Shown in pieces: positions 19,052 through 19,456 of a stretch of DNA of 19,456 nucleotides. A program made the position numbers and the translations under genes. The notes beneath the pieces are model-generated. The model was not told the origin of the DNA and ran no database searches. It was given only the letters and a program-made list of their open reading frames with translations. Each line of letters begins with the position of its first letter. Positions within the stretch are counted from its first letter, which is position 1. This stretch comes from Methanobacteriota archaeon (GTDB lineage: Archaea; Halobacteriota; Syntropharchaeia; JACQPP01): NCBI GenBank assembly GCA_016207465.1, contig JACQPP010000073.1:1-19456 (forward strand). The letters run 5' to 3'.

Positions 19052-19456
19052 CCCGCCTCCCCCTCGCCTTCCTGCTCGCACTGCTGCTGGCCTCCGCCGC
19101 CTCGGGCCACTGGGCCGACGTCAAATTCCGGGACCTCAAGGCCGAGCCCCTCGGCGACGGCCGCCACAACCTCTCCGTCTACGCGGTGAACACCGAGGGG
19201 ACCACCAACTCCAACAACGTCTCCTTCGAAATCCAGTGGAGGGAGGCGCCGCAATACGAGTGTCCCCAGCATCTCTCCCTGCGGCCCTTCGAGAAGCGGC
19301 TCCTCACCTGCGAGGCCCGCCTGGACCCCGGCGACTACTCCATCGTGTTCCAGAGCGAGCGGCTGAAATACCCGGTGCTCCCCGGGGCCACACCCGCCGC
19401 GACCCCCCCTCCGATTCCCGCCGCGACCCCCGCGCCCGCGACGCCCACCCCCACCC
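19048..19456 (+). CDS. Secreted protein with mature N-terminal histidine, 3' end cut by window edge
   Basis: The first 136 residues are visible. A signal peptide (MTRLPLAFLLALLLASAASG) is followed by a predicted mature sequence starting HWADVKFRDLKAEPLGDG. A β-sandwich-like domain runs to about residue 112, with two cysteines (in YECPQHL and LLTCEARL) that could form a disulfide. A low-complexity Pro/Ala/Thr tail follows (PAATPPPIPAATPAPATPTP), a typical cell-wall spanning linker that may lead to a membrane anchor beyond the window. The ATG overlaps the TGA of the oxidase-like gene (ATGA), so the two are translationally coupled. An N-terminal His after signal cleavage is the same feature seen in both YcnI-like modules and suggests copper binding by a histidine brace. 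This is inference, as the family is not recognised. Confidence 0.75.
   Translation, partial: MTRLPLAFLLALLLASAASGHWADVKFRDLKAEPLGDGRHNLSVYAVNTEGTTNSNNVSFEIQWREAPQYECPQHLSLRPFEKRLLTCEARLDPGDYSIVFQSERLKYPVLPGATPAATPPPIPAATPAPATPTPT

Overview
The window looks like a chromosomal segment from a very GC-rich archaeon. It carries an archaeal-type diphthine synthase and a HerA-type bipolar helicase. Many start codons have an AT-rich TATA-like box about 26-35 nt upstream and no ribosome binding site, which is typical of leaderless archaeal transcription. It also has a short Lrp/AsnC regulator and a helix-hairpin-helix radical SAM protein of an archaeal type. The proteins are not as acidic as those of haloarchaea. 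A euryarchaeal or Thermoplasmatota-like origin is my inference, and no rRNA or tRNA is present to settle it.

Layout, left to right. (1) 1-1324, minus: a secreted zinc metalloprotease lipoprotein overlapping the start of moaC, which is cut by the window edge. It is divergent from (2) a 571-residue, cysteine-free coiled-coil protein (1392-3107). (3) 3108-3238: a convergent intergenic region with three hairpins. (4) 3239-7540, minus: a five-gene run of a 3-methyladenine glycosylase, two unknown membrane proteins, dphB and herA. (5) 7636-9980: a sugar C-methyltransferase convergent with a GT4 glycosyltransferase, probably for surface glycans. (6) 10029-12185: a radical SAM/HhH protein and a divergent small helical protein. 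(7) 12186-12384: an intergenic region holding a candidate structured RNA. (8) 12385-14786: a nitrilase-type hydrolase, then a sulfur-relay-like group (TusA-like protein, winged-helix regulator with a palindromic operator, DsrE-like protein). (9) 14783-15235: an Lrp-type regulator. (10) 15288-19456: an ArsR-like regulator with a His-rich membrane protein, divergent from two fused YcnI-like (DUF1775) copper-binding modules, a 12-helix protein built of three repeats that resembles heme-copper oxidase subunit I, and a secreted protein running off the right edge.

Three things stand out. First, a palindromic element of about 50 bp occurs three times, each time inside a conserved protein gene (herA, dphB and the TusA-like gene). 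It is read in three different frame/orientation combinations, and its stems show compensatory changes, so it behaves like a protein-coding mobile palindrome. Second, region 10 is a candidate undescribed extracytoplasmic copper/heme membrane system. Its secreted modules would all begin with histidine after signal cleavage, and its central membrane protein repeats one four-helix unit three times with a conserved histidine. Third, the two YcnI-like modules look like tandem genes joined because the stop codon of the first now reads TAT.
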